From an uncultured Bacteroidia bacterium (lineage in GTDB: Bacteria; Bacteroidota; Bacteroidia; Bacteroidales; UBA932), in NCBI GenBank assembly GCA_902801205.1, contig CADCHE010000001.1, forward strand, positions 124,001 to 188,000: a stretch of DNA of 64,000 nucleotides, written 5' to 3'. Under the pieces are notes generated by a model, which saw only the letters and a program-made list of their open reading frames with translations, was not told where the DNA came from and ran no database searches. A program made the position numbers and the translations under genes. Below are positions 25,593-34,483 of the stretch, in pieces (positions within the stretch are counted from its first letter, which is position 1; each line of letters starts with the position of its first letter).

Positions 25593-28500
25593 ATGACAAC
25601 AAAGGAGAACGTAAACCCAGACTATTTATTCGAGGTAAGTTGGGAAGTATGCAACAAGATCGGCGGGATCTACACCGTGATCGCCACCAAGGCCCTCTAC
25701 CTCAAATCGCAACTGAACAAACATCATATCCTGATCGGCCCCGATGTCTGGATGGATACCGGGCAGAATCCTGATTTCGTGGAGGATCCCCACCTGTACG
25801 GCGCCTGGAAGGAACAGGCGGCCCAGGAGGGGCTCCGTGTACGGACGGGACGGTGGAACGTCCCGGGCCGGCCGCGCGCCATCCTCGTGGATTTCAAGCA
25901 GTTCCTGACCAGCCAAGACGAGATTCTCGGCAATTTGTGGGTGGATTTCGGTGTGGACTCCATCACCGGCAACTGGGACTACCGCGAGAACGTGCTGTTC
26001 GGGATCGCGGCCGGACGCGTCATCGAGAGTTTCTACCGCTTCTACCTGGATGCGGCGGACAAGGTGGTCGCCCAGTTCCATGAGTGGCAGACCGGCGCGG
26101 GACTGCTGTACCTGAAGAAATCCGGCCTCCCCGTGGCCACGGTGTTCACGACCCATGCCACGGTGATGGGCCGCTGCATCGCCGGAAACAACCTGCCCTT
26201 GTACGATGCGATGGACACGCTCGACGCGGACGACCTCGCCCGCCGGTACGGGAATGTCGCCCGCCACTCGATCGAGAAGGTTTCCGCCACGCACGCCGAC
26301 GTGTTCACGACGGTCAGCGGAATCACGGCCCGTGAATGCGCCCGCTTCCTGGGCAGGGAAGTGGACGTTGTCACGCCGAACGGCTTCGAAAACAGTTTCA
26401 CGCCGGCGACGGACGAAGCATACGCCCTCCTGCGCGGGAAGGCCCGGGAGAACCTGGCCCGGGTCGCTGCGGCGATGGGCGGGGAACCGGTCCCTCCGGA
26501 CGCCGTCTACGTGGCGGTCAGCGGCCGGTACGAATACCACAACAAGGGGATCGATGTCTTTATCGACGCCCTGGCGGCCGTACGCGATGCCGCACCCGCG
26601 GGGCGGAGCATCCAGGCCTTTATCCTGATCCCTTCCGGCCATCACGGCCCGGACCGCGCCCTGGCGGCCCGCCTGGCCGGTCAGCAGGATGGCGGCGCCA
26701 CCCAGGTGTCGCACGTGCTGATGGACCCCGAGGGCGACATCATCACCCGCCGGCTCCGGGAAACCGGGCTCCTGAACGCGCCGGGCAGCCGTGTGAAAGT
26801 CTATTTCATCCCCTCTTACCTGAACGGGTCGGACGGGATCTTCGACATGCCGTACTATGACCTGCTCGCCGGCATGGACCTGACGCTCTTCCCTTCGTAC
26901 TACGAGCCCTGGGGTTACACGCCGCTGGAAAGCCTGGCGTTCCGGGTGCCGACCCTGACGACCCGCCTGTCCGGATTCGGACTCTGGGTGCTGTCCCGCT
27001 ATCCGGAGGGCGCCCCGGGCATCACGGTCTGCGACCGCTCGGATGCGGACTATGCCGATGTCGTCGCGGCGGCGGCCTCCCGTGTCGAGCAGATTGCCGG
27101 CCTGACCGAAGAGGAGGCGGAGCGCTTCCGCTCCTCCGCCAGGGAGGTGTCCGAGATCGCCCTGTGGCAGAACCAGATCCAGTATTATCAACAAGCGTAC
27201 ACCCTCGCGCTCGAAAAGACCCAGCCCGCGCGGGAACGCTATCACAAAGAAACGCAAACCCAAAAACCGATGGAATATTTCCTCAAAGAGAACCATACCC
27301 CGTCGTGGAAGAGCGTGATGGTGACCCGTCACCTCCCGGCGGCCCTTTCCGGACTGGAGACCTTGTCCAAGAACCTTTGGTGGTGCTGGAACGAAGACGC
27401 GAAGCACCTCTTCCAGTCGATCGACCCCGACATCTGGTACAAGACCGGACACAACCCGATGGCCCTGCTGGACGCCGTCAGCCTGAAGCGCTTCAACGCC
27501 CTGGCCGAGGACGGCGCCTTCCTGGCTGAACTCGACGCCGTGATGAAGCAGTTCGACGGCTACATGGCGCTGAAAGCCGAGCGGCAGGGGCCCCTGACCG
27601 GCTACTTCTGCATGGAATACGGTCTGGACAAGTCGCTGAAGATCTATTCGGGCGGCCTGGGCATCCTGGCCGGCGATTACCTCAAGGAGACCAGCGACAT
27701 GAATGTCAACCTGGTGGCGGTCGGCCTGCTGTACCGGTACGGCTATTTCACCCAGGTGCTGACCGGCCAGGGAGAGCAGGTTGCCCGCTACGATGCGCAG
27801 GATTTCACCAAGATCCCTGCGGAACCCGTGCTGGATGCCGAAGGAAAGTGGCTGACGACCAGTGTCGCCTTCCCGGGACGGACGCTGACGGCCCGTATCT
27901 GGAAAGTGGCGGTGGGCCGCACCGACCTGTATCTGCTCGATACGGACTATGAGGCGAACCTTCCGGAAGACCGCCAGGTCACCTATTATTTATATGGAGG
28001 CGACTGGGAGAACCGCCTGAAGCAGGAACTGCTCCTGGGCATCGGCGGCATGCGCGCCCTGCGTGCGCTCGGCCTCTTCCCGCAGGTCTATCATTGCAAC
28101 GAGGGACACGCCGCCTTCACCGGCCTGGAACGGCTGCGTGAATATGTCCAGAACGAGCACCTGGATTTCGGCGAGGCGCTCGAGGTGGTCCGCGCTTCCT
28201 CCCTCTTCACGACGCATACCCCGGTCCCTGCCGGACACGACGCCTTCGATGAAGGATTGCTTCGCAAGTACATCGGCCATGTACCGGGGCTGTTGCAGGT
28301 AAGCTGGGAAACCTTGATGGCCCTCGGCAAGGTGAATCCGTCCGACGGCGGCGAACGTTTCTCCATGAGCTTCCTGGCAGCCAACCTGTCGCAGAACGTC
28401 AACGGCGTCTCCCGCCTGCATGGCGAGGTGAGCCGCGACATCTTCAGCCGCCTCTATCCGGGCTACCTGCCGGAGGAACTCTTCGTGAGCTATGTGACGA

Positions 28501-29834
28501 ACGGTGTCCATTACCCGACCTGGACGGCGGCGGAGTGGAAGGCGATCCACGCACGCGTGTTCGGCGACGCCTTCGCCACGCACCATTACGACAAGTCCTG
28601 TTTCAACGGCATCTACGACATTCCGGACGCGGAAATCTGGTCGGTCCGTACGGCCCTCCGGCGCCGGCTTATCCGGATCATCAAAGAGCGGATCTCCGAC
28701 CCGGCCCTCTGCAGCCACTACTCGCCGAGCCAGATCGTCGCCATCAAGGAAAACCTCCGCGACGACGTCCTGACGATCGGTTTCGCGCGCCGGTTCGCCA
28801 CCTACAAACGGGCGACCCTCCTCTTCTCCGACCTCGACCGGCTGGATGCGATCGTCAATGATCCCGAGCATCCGGTGCAGTTCATCTTCGCGGGGAAGGC
28901 CCATCCGGCCGACGGTGCCGGCCAGGACCTGATCAAACAGATCGTCGAGATTTCCAAGCAGGACCGCTTTATCGGGAAGATCGTTTTCGTGCCGGGCTAC
29001 GACATCTCGCTGGCCAAACGCATGGTGCAGGGGGTGGATGTCTGGATGAACAACCCGACCCGTCCGCAGGAGGCGTCGGGGACCTCGGGCGAAAAGGCTT
29101 CGATGAACGGCGTGATGCACTTCTCCGTGCTGGACGGCTGGTGGGTGGAAGGCTATAAGGAAGGCGCCGGCTGGGCGCTGCCGCAGGAGCGGGCGTACGA
29201 CGACCAGCGCTTCCAGAACGAGCTGGATGCCGCCACGATCTATACGATCATCGAGAACGAGATCGCGCCTGCCTTCTACGACGTGGATGTTGCTTCCAAG
29301 TTGCCGCATACCTGGATTTCCTATATCAAGAATACGGTGGCCCAGGTCGCCTGCAACTTCACCACCAACCGGATGCTTTCCGACTACTGCCGGCAGTACT
29401 ATGAGCCGCAGGCACAGCGGACGGCCGGACTGGTGGCGGACGATTTCGCCCAGGCCCGGCAGATCGCTGCCTGGAAGAAGCGTCTCCGCCGCGCGTGGAA
29501 GCATGTCGAAGTGATTTCGCAGACCCAGCCGGCGGCGTCATACACCCTTTCGCCTACCAACAGCTTGCAGGTGGAGGTGGTCCTGCAGATCGGCGACCTG
29601 ACGCCGGAAGACCTGGGCGTGGAGATGCTCTTCGCCACATCCGACCGCAAACGCCGGCTCCATATCCAGGACCGCTGTGCGTTGCAGCCGGTTTCCTTTG
29701 AAGACGGGGTGGCAACGTACCGCGCTTCCGTCCTGCCGGATCGTACCGGCATGTACGAGGTGGCCACCCGGATCTATGCCAAGCACCCGCTGCTGCCGCA
29801 CCGGCAGGATTTCGAACTGGTGAAATGGTTGTAG
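25593..29834 (+). CDS. Fusion protein: GT3-type glycogen synthase + GT35 alpha-glucan phosphorylase
   Basis: This is a single frame of 1413 residues. Residues 1 to about 545 match eukaryote-type glycogen synthase: EVSWEVCNKIGGIYTVIATK, GRYEYHNKGIDVFIDAL and PSYYEPWGYTPLESL. Residues about 560-1413 are a short-type glucan phosphorylase: NLWWCWNEDA, YCMEYGLDKS-like GYFCMEYGLDKSLKIYSGG, VYHCNEGHAAF, FTTHTPVPAGHDAF, and the pyridoxal phosphate lysine in EASGTSGEKASMNG (Lys1168). The halves synthesise and degrade the same alpha-1,4 chains. An internal in-frame ATG (27270) lies at the junction. I prefer the ATG at 25593 to a GTG at 25575 that overlaps GH57. The fusion is, to my knowledge, found in other Bacteroidales. 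The last 10 nt overlap ribF. Confidence 0.93.
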   Translation: MTTKENVNPDYLFEVSWEVCNKIGGIYTVIATKALYLKSQLNKHHILIGPDVWMDTGQNPDFVEDPHLYGAWKEQAAQEGLRVRTGRWNVPGRPRAILVDFKQFLTSQDEILGNLWVDFGVDSITGNWDYRENVLFGIAAGRVIESFYRFYLDAADKVVAQFHEWQTGAGLLYLKKSGLPVATVFTTHATVMGRCIAGNNLPLYDAMDTLDADDLARRYGNVARHSIEKVSATHADVFTTVSGITARECARFLGREVDVVTPNGFENSFTPATDEAYALLRGKARENLARVAAAMGGEPVPPDAVYVAVSGRYEYHNKGIDVFIDALAAVRDAAPAGRSIQAFILIPSGHHGPDRALAARLAGQQDGGATQVSHVLMDPEGDIITRRLRETGLLNAPGSRVKVYFIPSYLNGSDGIFDMPYYDLLAGMDLTLFPSYYEPWGYTPLESLAFRVPTLTTRLSGFGLWVLSRYPEGAPGITVCDRSDADYADVVAAAASRVEQIAGLTEEEAERFRSSAREVSEIALWQNQIQYYQQAYTLALEKTQPARERYHKETQTQKPMEYFLKENHTPSWKSVMVTRHLPAALSGLETLSKNLWWCWNEDAKHLFQSIDPDIWYKTGHNPMALLDAVSLKRFNALAEDGAFLAELDAVMKQFDGYMALKAERQGPLTGYFCMEYGLDKSLKIYSGGLGILAGDYLKETSDMNVNLVAVGLLYRYGYFTQVLTGQGEQVARYDAQDFTKIPAEPVLDAEGKWLTTSVAFPGRTLTARIWKVAVGRTDLYLLDTDYEANLPEDRQVTYYLYGGDWENRLKQELLLGIGGMRALRALGLFPQVYHCNEGHAAFTGLERLREYVQNEHLDFGEALEVVRASSLFTTHTPVPAGHDAFDEGLLRKYIGHVPGLLQVSWETLMALGKVNPSDGGERFSMSFLAANLSQNVNGVSRLHGEVSRDIFSRLYPGYLPEELFVSYVTNGVHYPTWTAAEWKAIHARVFGDAFATHHYDKSCFNGIYDIPDAEIWSVRTALRRRLIRIIKERISDPALCSHYSPSQIVAIKENLRDDVLTIGFARRFATYKRATLLFSDLDRLDAIVNDPEHPVQFIFAGKAHPADGAGQDLIKQIVEISKQDRFIGKIVFVPGYDISLAKRMVQGVDVWMNNPTRPQEASGTSGEKASMNGVMHFSVLDGWWVEGYKEGAGWALPQERAYDDQRFQNELDAATIYTIIENEIAPAFYDVDVASKLPHTWISYIKNTVAQVACNFTTNRMLSDYCRQYYEPQAQRTAGLVADDFAQARQIAAWKKRLRRAWKHVEVISQTQPAASYTLSPTNSLQVEVVLQIGDLTPEDLGVEMLFATSDRKRRLHIQDRCALQPVSFEDGVATYRASVLPDRTGMYEVATRIYAKHPLLPHRQDFELVKWL

Positions 29835-30724
29835 CGACCGGTTTCTTCGACGGGGTGCACCTGGGGCACCGCCATGTCCTTTCCATCCTGGTCGGCGCTG
29901 CGCGCGAACGGGGGACGGAGAGCATCGTGGCGACGTTCTGGCCGCATCCGCGGACCGTCCTGCAGGACGAGGCGCGCGGCTTGCGCCTCTTGTCCTCGCT
30001 GGACGAGAAGAAGGCCCTGCTCGCCGCCGCCGGCGTGGACCGGGTGGAGGTGATTCCCTTCTCGCGTGCCTTCAGTGAAATGACGGCGGAAGCGTATCTG
30101 AGGGAGTATGTCATCGGGCGCCTGGGCGCCACGGCCATCGTCGTGGGATATGACAACCGTCTGGGCAGCGACCGCTGCACGCCCGACCGGATCCGGGAAA
30201 CCGGAGAAAGGCTGGGGCTGGAGGTCCTGGTCGCGGATCCCTCTCCCGCACGGACGGCGGACGGCGTGCCGGTCAGTTCCACGCAGGTACGGGGAGCGCT
30301 TGCTGCCGGGCGGGTGGAGGCGGCCGCCGACATGCTCGGATACCACTATCCGCTGCGCGGCGTCGTGGTGGAGGGCAACCGCCTGGGGCGGACCATCGGC
30401 TTCCCGACGGCCAACATGCAGCTGTTCGAGCCGCGCAAGATGGTACCGGCCGACGGGGTCTATTATGTGGCTGTGGAAACGCTGGGACGCCGTCTGGACG
30501 GGATGTGCAACATCGGGGTCCGTCCCACGGTCGGCGTTGCGTCCGGGCGCACCATCGAGACTCATGTCTTCGACTTCGACGAATCCATCTACGGCCTCGA
30601 TTTCCAGGTTTCCTTCCTGCGCCGGATCCGGGACGAGCGGAAGTTCGCCTCGATGGACGACCTCCGTGCCCGGCTGGCAGCGGACCGTGAAGAATGCCTT
30701 CGATTCCGTTTCCGGGACGTGTAG
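29825..30724 (+). CDS. ribF: Bifunctional riboflavin kinase/FAD synthetase
   Basis: This 299-residue protein converts riboflavin to FMN and then FAD. The N-terminal nucleotidyltransferase has TGFFDGVHLGHRHVL. The C-terminal riboflavin kinase domain has GRTIGFPTANMQL and DGVYYVAVETLG. It begins almost directly at the first strand, about 12-15 residues shorter at the N-terminus than most RibF proteins. Its ATG lies within the last codons of the phosphorylase gene (10-nt overlap), which suggests coupled translation. It is the last gene before the promoter of the lipoprotein locus. Confidence 0.92.
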   Translation: MVVATGFFDGVHLGHRHVLSILVGAARERGTESIVATFWPHPRTVLQDEARGLRLLSSLDEKKALLAAAGVDRVEVIPFSRAFSEMTAEAYLREYVIGRLGATAIVVGYDNRLGSDRCTPDRIRETGERLGLEVLVADPSPARTADGVPVSSTQVRGALAAGRVEAAADMLGYHYPLRGVVVEGNRLGRTIGFPTANMQLFEPRKMVPADGVYYVAVETLGRRLDGMCNIGVRPTVGVASGRTIETHVFDFDESIYGLDFQVSFLRRIRDERKFASMDDLRARLAADREECLRFRFRDV

Positions 30725-30748
30725 AAGATGAAAAAAGTTGAAAAAATA

Positions 30749-30778
30749 TTGTTTATTTGAATATTCGTGCTATCTTTG
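30749..30778 (+). promoter_or_regulatory. Strong promoter of the DUF4988-like lipoprotein gene
   Basis: TTG (30749-30751), 19 nt, then TATCTTTG (30771-30778): an exact match to the Bacteroidota -33/-7 consensus. The predicted transcript has an unusually long leader of about 155 nt. Confidence 0.8.
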
Positions 30779-30784
30779 CAGAGT

Positions 30785-30939
30785 ATTGTCAGCAATTTTG
30801 GACGGGCAAGTTATGCCTGTACGGGAGCGCGGATACAGTGATTTATGAATATTAATGAATTAAAATAACCTGCCACAAGAAGAAAAAAGGAATTCAAACG
30901 AGAAATGTGTTATCAATTTATCTATTTTGTTTTTTAGCT
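30785..30939 (+). other. Long 5' leader with stem-loop
   Basis: The leader of the following lipoprotein gene is AT-rich near the start codon. It contains a small hairpin (30785-30796) and a 7-bp stem-loop, ACGGGCA paired with TGCCTGT (30802-30820, 5-nt loop, one G-T pair). I recognise no riboswitch class. A stable, long leader would fit a very abundant mRNA. The 215-nt gap between ribF and the ATG holds no other gene that I can support. Confidence 0.45.
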
Positions 30940-33900
30940 ATGAACAAAAAAATTAAAAATCTGTTCCTTGCAGGGGCCCTCGTTCTGGGTCTCGCGGGTG
31001 TAGCCGTATCTTGTACGGACTACGATTCCGACATTGATGCATTGCAGAAGCAGATCAATACCCTCGACCAGACGGTCAAAGGGTATGATGTTCCTACGCT
31101 CGCCAATACTGTAGATAGGCTGCAGAAGGCGATCGACGGAGGCGCTGTAATCACCAAGGTCACTCCTATCGCCGCCACGGCCACGAACCCCGGCGGTTAC
31201 GAAGTCACGCTCAGCAACGGTGACAAGTACGTCATCAGCAATGGTGCGAAGGGCGCCGACGGTGCGAATGGTGTCACCCCTTCCATCAAGAACGGCAACT
31301 GGTGGATCGGCAACACCGATACCGGTGTCAAGGCCCAGGGTGCGAACGGCGAGAACGGCCAGACTCCCTACATCGGTGCCAACGGCAACTGGTTCATCGG
31401 CGAGACCGACACCCAGGTCAAGGCCCAGGGTGCTGACGGCCACTCTCCGGTGATCACCATCGGTGAGAACGGCAATTGGTTCATCGACGGTGTCGATACT
31501 GAGAAGCCCGCCCGCGGTGCTGCCGGTGTCGACGGCGCCAACGCTCCGATCGTTTGGTACACCCCCGACGTGGAGAACAACGTGTGGGTGAAGAACACCA
31601 TCGCCGCTGACGCGGAGGATTATCCGAATGGTCCTGTCGTCACGGAGGCTACCGACATCGAGGTTGTTCCGGATCTGGAGGAGAAGATCGCTGCGGTCCT
31701 TTCCGACCAGACCCTGACTTTCTACATCACCGATGAGGATGGCGAGAAGCAGACGGCTGTCATCAACCTCGCTCCCGCGCTCAAGGGTCTCGCTTTCGTT
31801 CCCAAGACGATCTTCGACGGCCTCGGCCTGATCACCGTCTGGGAGTTCTATGCTCCGAAGAACAACAAGGCATTCCCGTTCGTTACCAAGACCAGCCCCG
31901 ACGGTGTTGCTACGACCGGCGCGGACGCTCCGAAGTTCATCACGACGGCTCCCGCTGACGTGACCTACCGCATGGATGCTTCCAACGTCGATATCGCCAA
32001 GTACGATTGGGACTTCGTCAACCGGACGGTCTACACCCGTGCGATTGCGGACAAGACGGACCTGGTCACCATCGTTAACGGTCCCGTGAAGGATACGAAG
32101 GATGGTTCCCTCATCGACCTCAAGATCCAGCTCAACAAGGCGGTTGCGCCTGCTGCTCACGAAAAGACGAACGATATCGTTGCCCTCCGCGCCACGGACG
32201 GCGAGGGTGAGCCTGTCGTTTCCGACTATGCTTACATCGACAACCAGGCCAACTACGGCTACTCCCTCATCCACAAGGATGAATACAAACCGGGTGAGCC
32301 GAAGCCTTACCGTACCGATTTCGTCAAGATCGGTGATCCTGCTGAGGTTGATGGTGTCAATAGCAACCCGAAGACCCCTGTCCTCCTTTACAATGATGAG
32401 GATGGTATCGACCTCCTCGACTATGTCGAGACGTTCGCCGACCAGGTGAATGACCTGGTTTCCACGACCGGCCTCGTTCCTACCTACAAGTTCTTCTTCG
32501 CGGGTCAGGATGCGAAGGGCAACGTGATCATCGACGCCGATGCCAAGAAGGCTACCTATCTCACCGATGATGCTGATAAGACCAACCAGAACGAGTTCGT
32601 GACCCTCGACGGTTCCATCGTCAAGGTGAACGCCGACTTCGTCAGCGCCCTGCGTCCGGCAATCGGCCGTACCCCGCTGATCTATGCCCAGTCCTGCTAC
32701 GGTGACTACATCCTCGCGGAAGGCTTCATCAAGATCAAGATCGTCGAGAAAGAAGAAGAACATCACGAGCCGAAGCCTACCTACAAGGTGTTCATCAAGC
32801 ATGCCGGCGAGTTCGACATCGACAACCTTGCGGAGCCTACCTACAAGGGCACCAAGTACCTCGACTACCCGGATGACAACTATGAGTTGAATGTTGTCTG
32901 GGCGGAGATGAATGTCAAGATGTTCAACGAACTGGGTATGTCCTACGCGCAGTTCCTCGACAACTATGATACGGAGGATGTCCAGATCATCGTTGCGAAG
33001 GATAAGGACGGCAAGGATGTCGAGCCTGGCGACCTCCCGGATGAGGGTGAGTTCGATGCCACGATCAGCTACGGCGACATCAACACGCTCTATGGCGCAG
33101 GCCATACTCCTTTCTTCGATAGCCCTGGTAACCCTGGCCAGAACACGAATATGGTGAGCCTGTCCCTGGACGACGAAATCGCTGTCGGTGGTCCTCACTA
33201 TGTCTACGTGCTCTATCCGTCCAAGTCTGCTCTCTATCCGAACGCGGTGGTGAAGTTCGTCTACAAAGTCACGATCAAGGATCACGAGCATGACTTCACG
33301 ATCGGCAGCTGGCTGCTCAACCCGGACTACATCCTGGGTAACCAGAATGCACTCAACCCGACCGATCCGAAGGATTACACCAAGTCCTACGCTCCTTACA
33401 ACAAGGATGACAAGGGTTACGGTGCCGTCCGCATCAAGGGTCAGGAAGACCTCATGCAGTCCGGTCTCATCGAGCACTTCGAGGAGTACTCCGTCGAGGT
33501 CAACGAAGAGTCTGTCTACACCTTCCTGATCAAGAACTACACGAAGGATGAGGTGATCTGGGAAGCTTCCGCTCTCGGCACTGTCGAGGATGAGACGATC
33601 AAGATCGACGACAAGACTTCCGAGATCCACTCCAAGGTGACGCTGACGGGTGCTGAACTCAAGCAGATTATCGAGGCTCCTACCAAGACTCCTTACATCA
33701 AGCTGACGGATGAGGCCCGCATCGCCAAGGGCTACGACGTCCTCGTCGAGGTGACTGAAAAGTGCACCGAGGAGAAGCACCCTGTGGTCGGTGGCACGTC
33801 CAAGGTCGGTTACTACTTCGTGGTCTTCAAGGCCCTCGATGCCAAGCTGGCCCTCAAGGATGTCAAGCTCGGTACCTTCAAGGAGATCAACGACTACGTC

Positions 33901-34404
33901 CTCGTTACGGAACTGGTCGAAGGTATCTACGACGGTAACACCCTGCTCTTCACCCTTGATCCTGAAACGGGCGAGATCAATGCTGAGGAAGCTGCTGCCG
34001 AGTACGGCATGACCGCTGACCAGCTGACCATCACCCTCGAGCCGAACCTCATCTACAACTTCGATACGAAGGCCTCCTTCGGTGACAACCTCTATGTGGT
34101 TGCTGCTGGCCAGCCTTACGATCCGTCCACCGAAACGACTGCCGATGTTGATGGAATCAACTGGTGGAACCTCGGTACCGATCTGCAGGTTGACAAGAAG
34201 GCTGAGTACAAGGTGACGGTCAAGTACGGTGACGATGTCCTCGTCGAAGGCACTGGCCTCATCACGGTCCTGGCTACCGCGAACAGCATTCACCCGCTCC
34301 ACGATGCGGAAGGCGCTCTTCAGGAGCCCATCCACAACAAGGACGGTGAGATCTACGCGATCGCTGAGCCTGAAACTACTGAAGGAGAAGGTGAAGGCAA
34401 CTAA
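30940..34404 (+). CDS. Large surface lipoprotein with DUF4988-like and collagen-like segments
   Basis: The 1154-residue lipoprotein has its signal ending at lipobox AVSC (about residue 26). A short coiled-coil (IDALQKQINTLDQTVKGY), a strand region (GGYEVTLSNGDKYVISNG) and Gly/Asn/Asp-rich units follow. Three units of about 30 residues centre on NGNW(W/F)I and TDT, at about residues 118-180; in DNA they begin at 31291, 31381 and 31468. The remaining 950 residues look beta-rich with no domain I can name, and the end is acidic. I use the ATG at 30940; a GTG at 30907 would spoil the signal. Codon choice (GGT, GCT, CGT, TCC rich) resembles ompA and eno rather than its lipoprotein neighbours, suggesting very high expression, perhaps as a coat-like protein. 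Confidence 0.72.
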   Translation: MNKKIKNLFLAGALVLGLAGVAVSCTDYDSDIDALQKQINTLDQTVKGYDVPTLANTVDRLQKAIDGGAVITKVTPIAATATNPGGYEVTLSNGDKYVISNGAKGADGANGVTPSIKNGNWWIGNTDTGVKAQGANGENGQTPYIGANGNWFIGETDTQVKAQGADGHSPVITIGENGNWFIDGVDTEKPARGAAGVDGANAPIVWYTPDVENNVWVKNTIAADAEDYPNGPVVTEATDIEVVPDLEEKIAAVLSDQTLTFYITDEDGEKQTAVINLAPALKGLAFVPKTIFDGLGLITVWEFYAPKNNKAFPFVTKTSPDGVATTGADAPKFITTAPADVTYRMDASNVDIAKYDWDFVNRTVYTRAIADKTDLVTIVNGPVKDTKDGSLIDLKIQLNKAVAPAAHEKTNDIVALRATDGEGEPVVSDYAYIDNQANYGYSLIHKDEYKPGEPKPYRTDFVKIGDPAEVDGVNSNPKTPVLLYNDEDGIDLLDYVETFADQVNDLVSTTGLVPTYKFFFAGQDAKGNVIIDADAKKATYLTDDADKTNQNEFVTLDGSIVKVNADFVSALRPAIGRTPLIYAQSCYGDYILAEGFIKIKIVEKEEEHHEPKPTYKVFIKHAGEFDIDNLAEPTYKGTKYLDYPDDNYELNVVWAEMNVKMFNELGMSYAQFLDNYDTEDVQIIVAKDKDGKDVEPGDLPDEGEFDATISYGDINTLYGAGHTPFFDSPGNPGQNTNMVSLSLDDEIAVGGPHYVYVLYPSKSALYPNAVVKFVYKVTIKDHEHDFTIGSWLLNPDYILGNQNALNPTDPKDYTKSYAPYNKDDKGYGAVRIKGQEDLMQSGLIEHFEEYSVEVNEESVYTFLIKNYTKDEVIWEASALGTVEDETIKIDDKTSEIHSKVTLTGAELKQIIEAPTKTPYIKLTDEARIAKGYDVLVEVTEKCTEEKHPVVGGTSKVGYYFVVFKALDAKLALKDVKLGTFKEINDYVLVTELVEGIYDGNTLLFTLDPETGEINAEEAAAEYGMTADQLTITLEPNLIYNFDTKASFGDNLYVVAAGQPYDPSTETTADVDGINWWNLGTDLQVDKKAEYKVTVKYGDDVLVEGTGLITVLATANSIHPLHDAEGALQEPIHNKDGEIYAIAEPETTEGEGEGN
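31252..31545 (+). repeat. Collagen-like/NGNW units within the lipoprotein gene
   Basis: Three units of 90 and 87 nt share the core AACGGCAA(C/T)TGG at 31291, 31381 and 31468. They are linked by GADGAN-like and GANGEN-like Gly-x-x stretches. Repeats of this kind accompany DUF4988 in Bacteroidota lipoproteins. Confidence 0.65.
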
Positions 34405-34423
34405 TCCCTTCTAATGATACTGG

Positions 34424-34457
34424 AAAAGGAGAGAGAGTTGGAGCTCTCTCTCCTTTT
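34424..34457 (+). terminator. Rho-independent terminator after the large lipoprotein gene
   Basis: A perfect 14-bp stem (34424-34437 with 34444-34457) with a 6-nt loop is followed by a run of T with one C. It lies 20 nt after the stop codon and separates this transcript from the next two lipoprotein genes. Confidence 0.9.
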
Positions 34458-34483
34458 TCTTTTTTTACTTTATCCCTCGTGCC

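Noticed and set aside
30934-34335. An antisense open frame of more than 1100 codons opposite the large lipoprotein
   Set aside because: The plus strand has a promoter, lipoprotein signal, terminator and domain repeats; the minus frame arises from strong codon bias.
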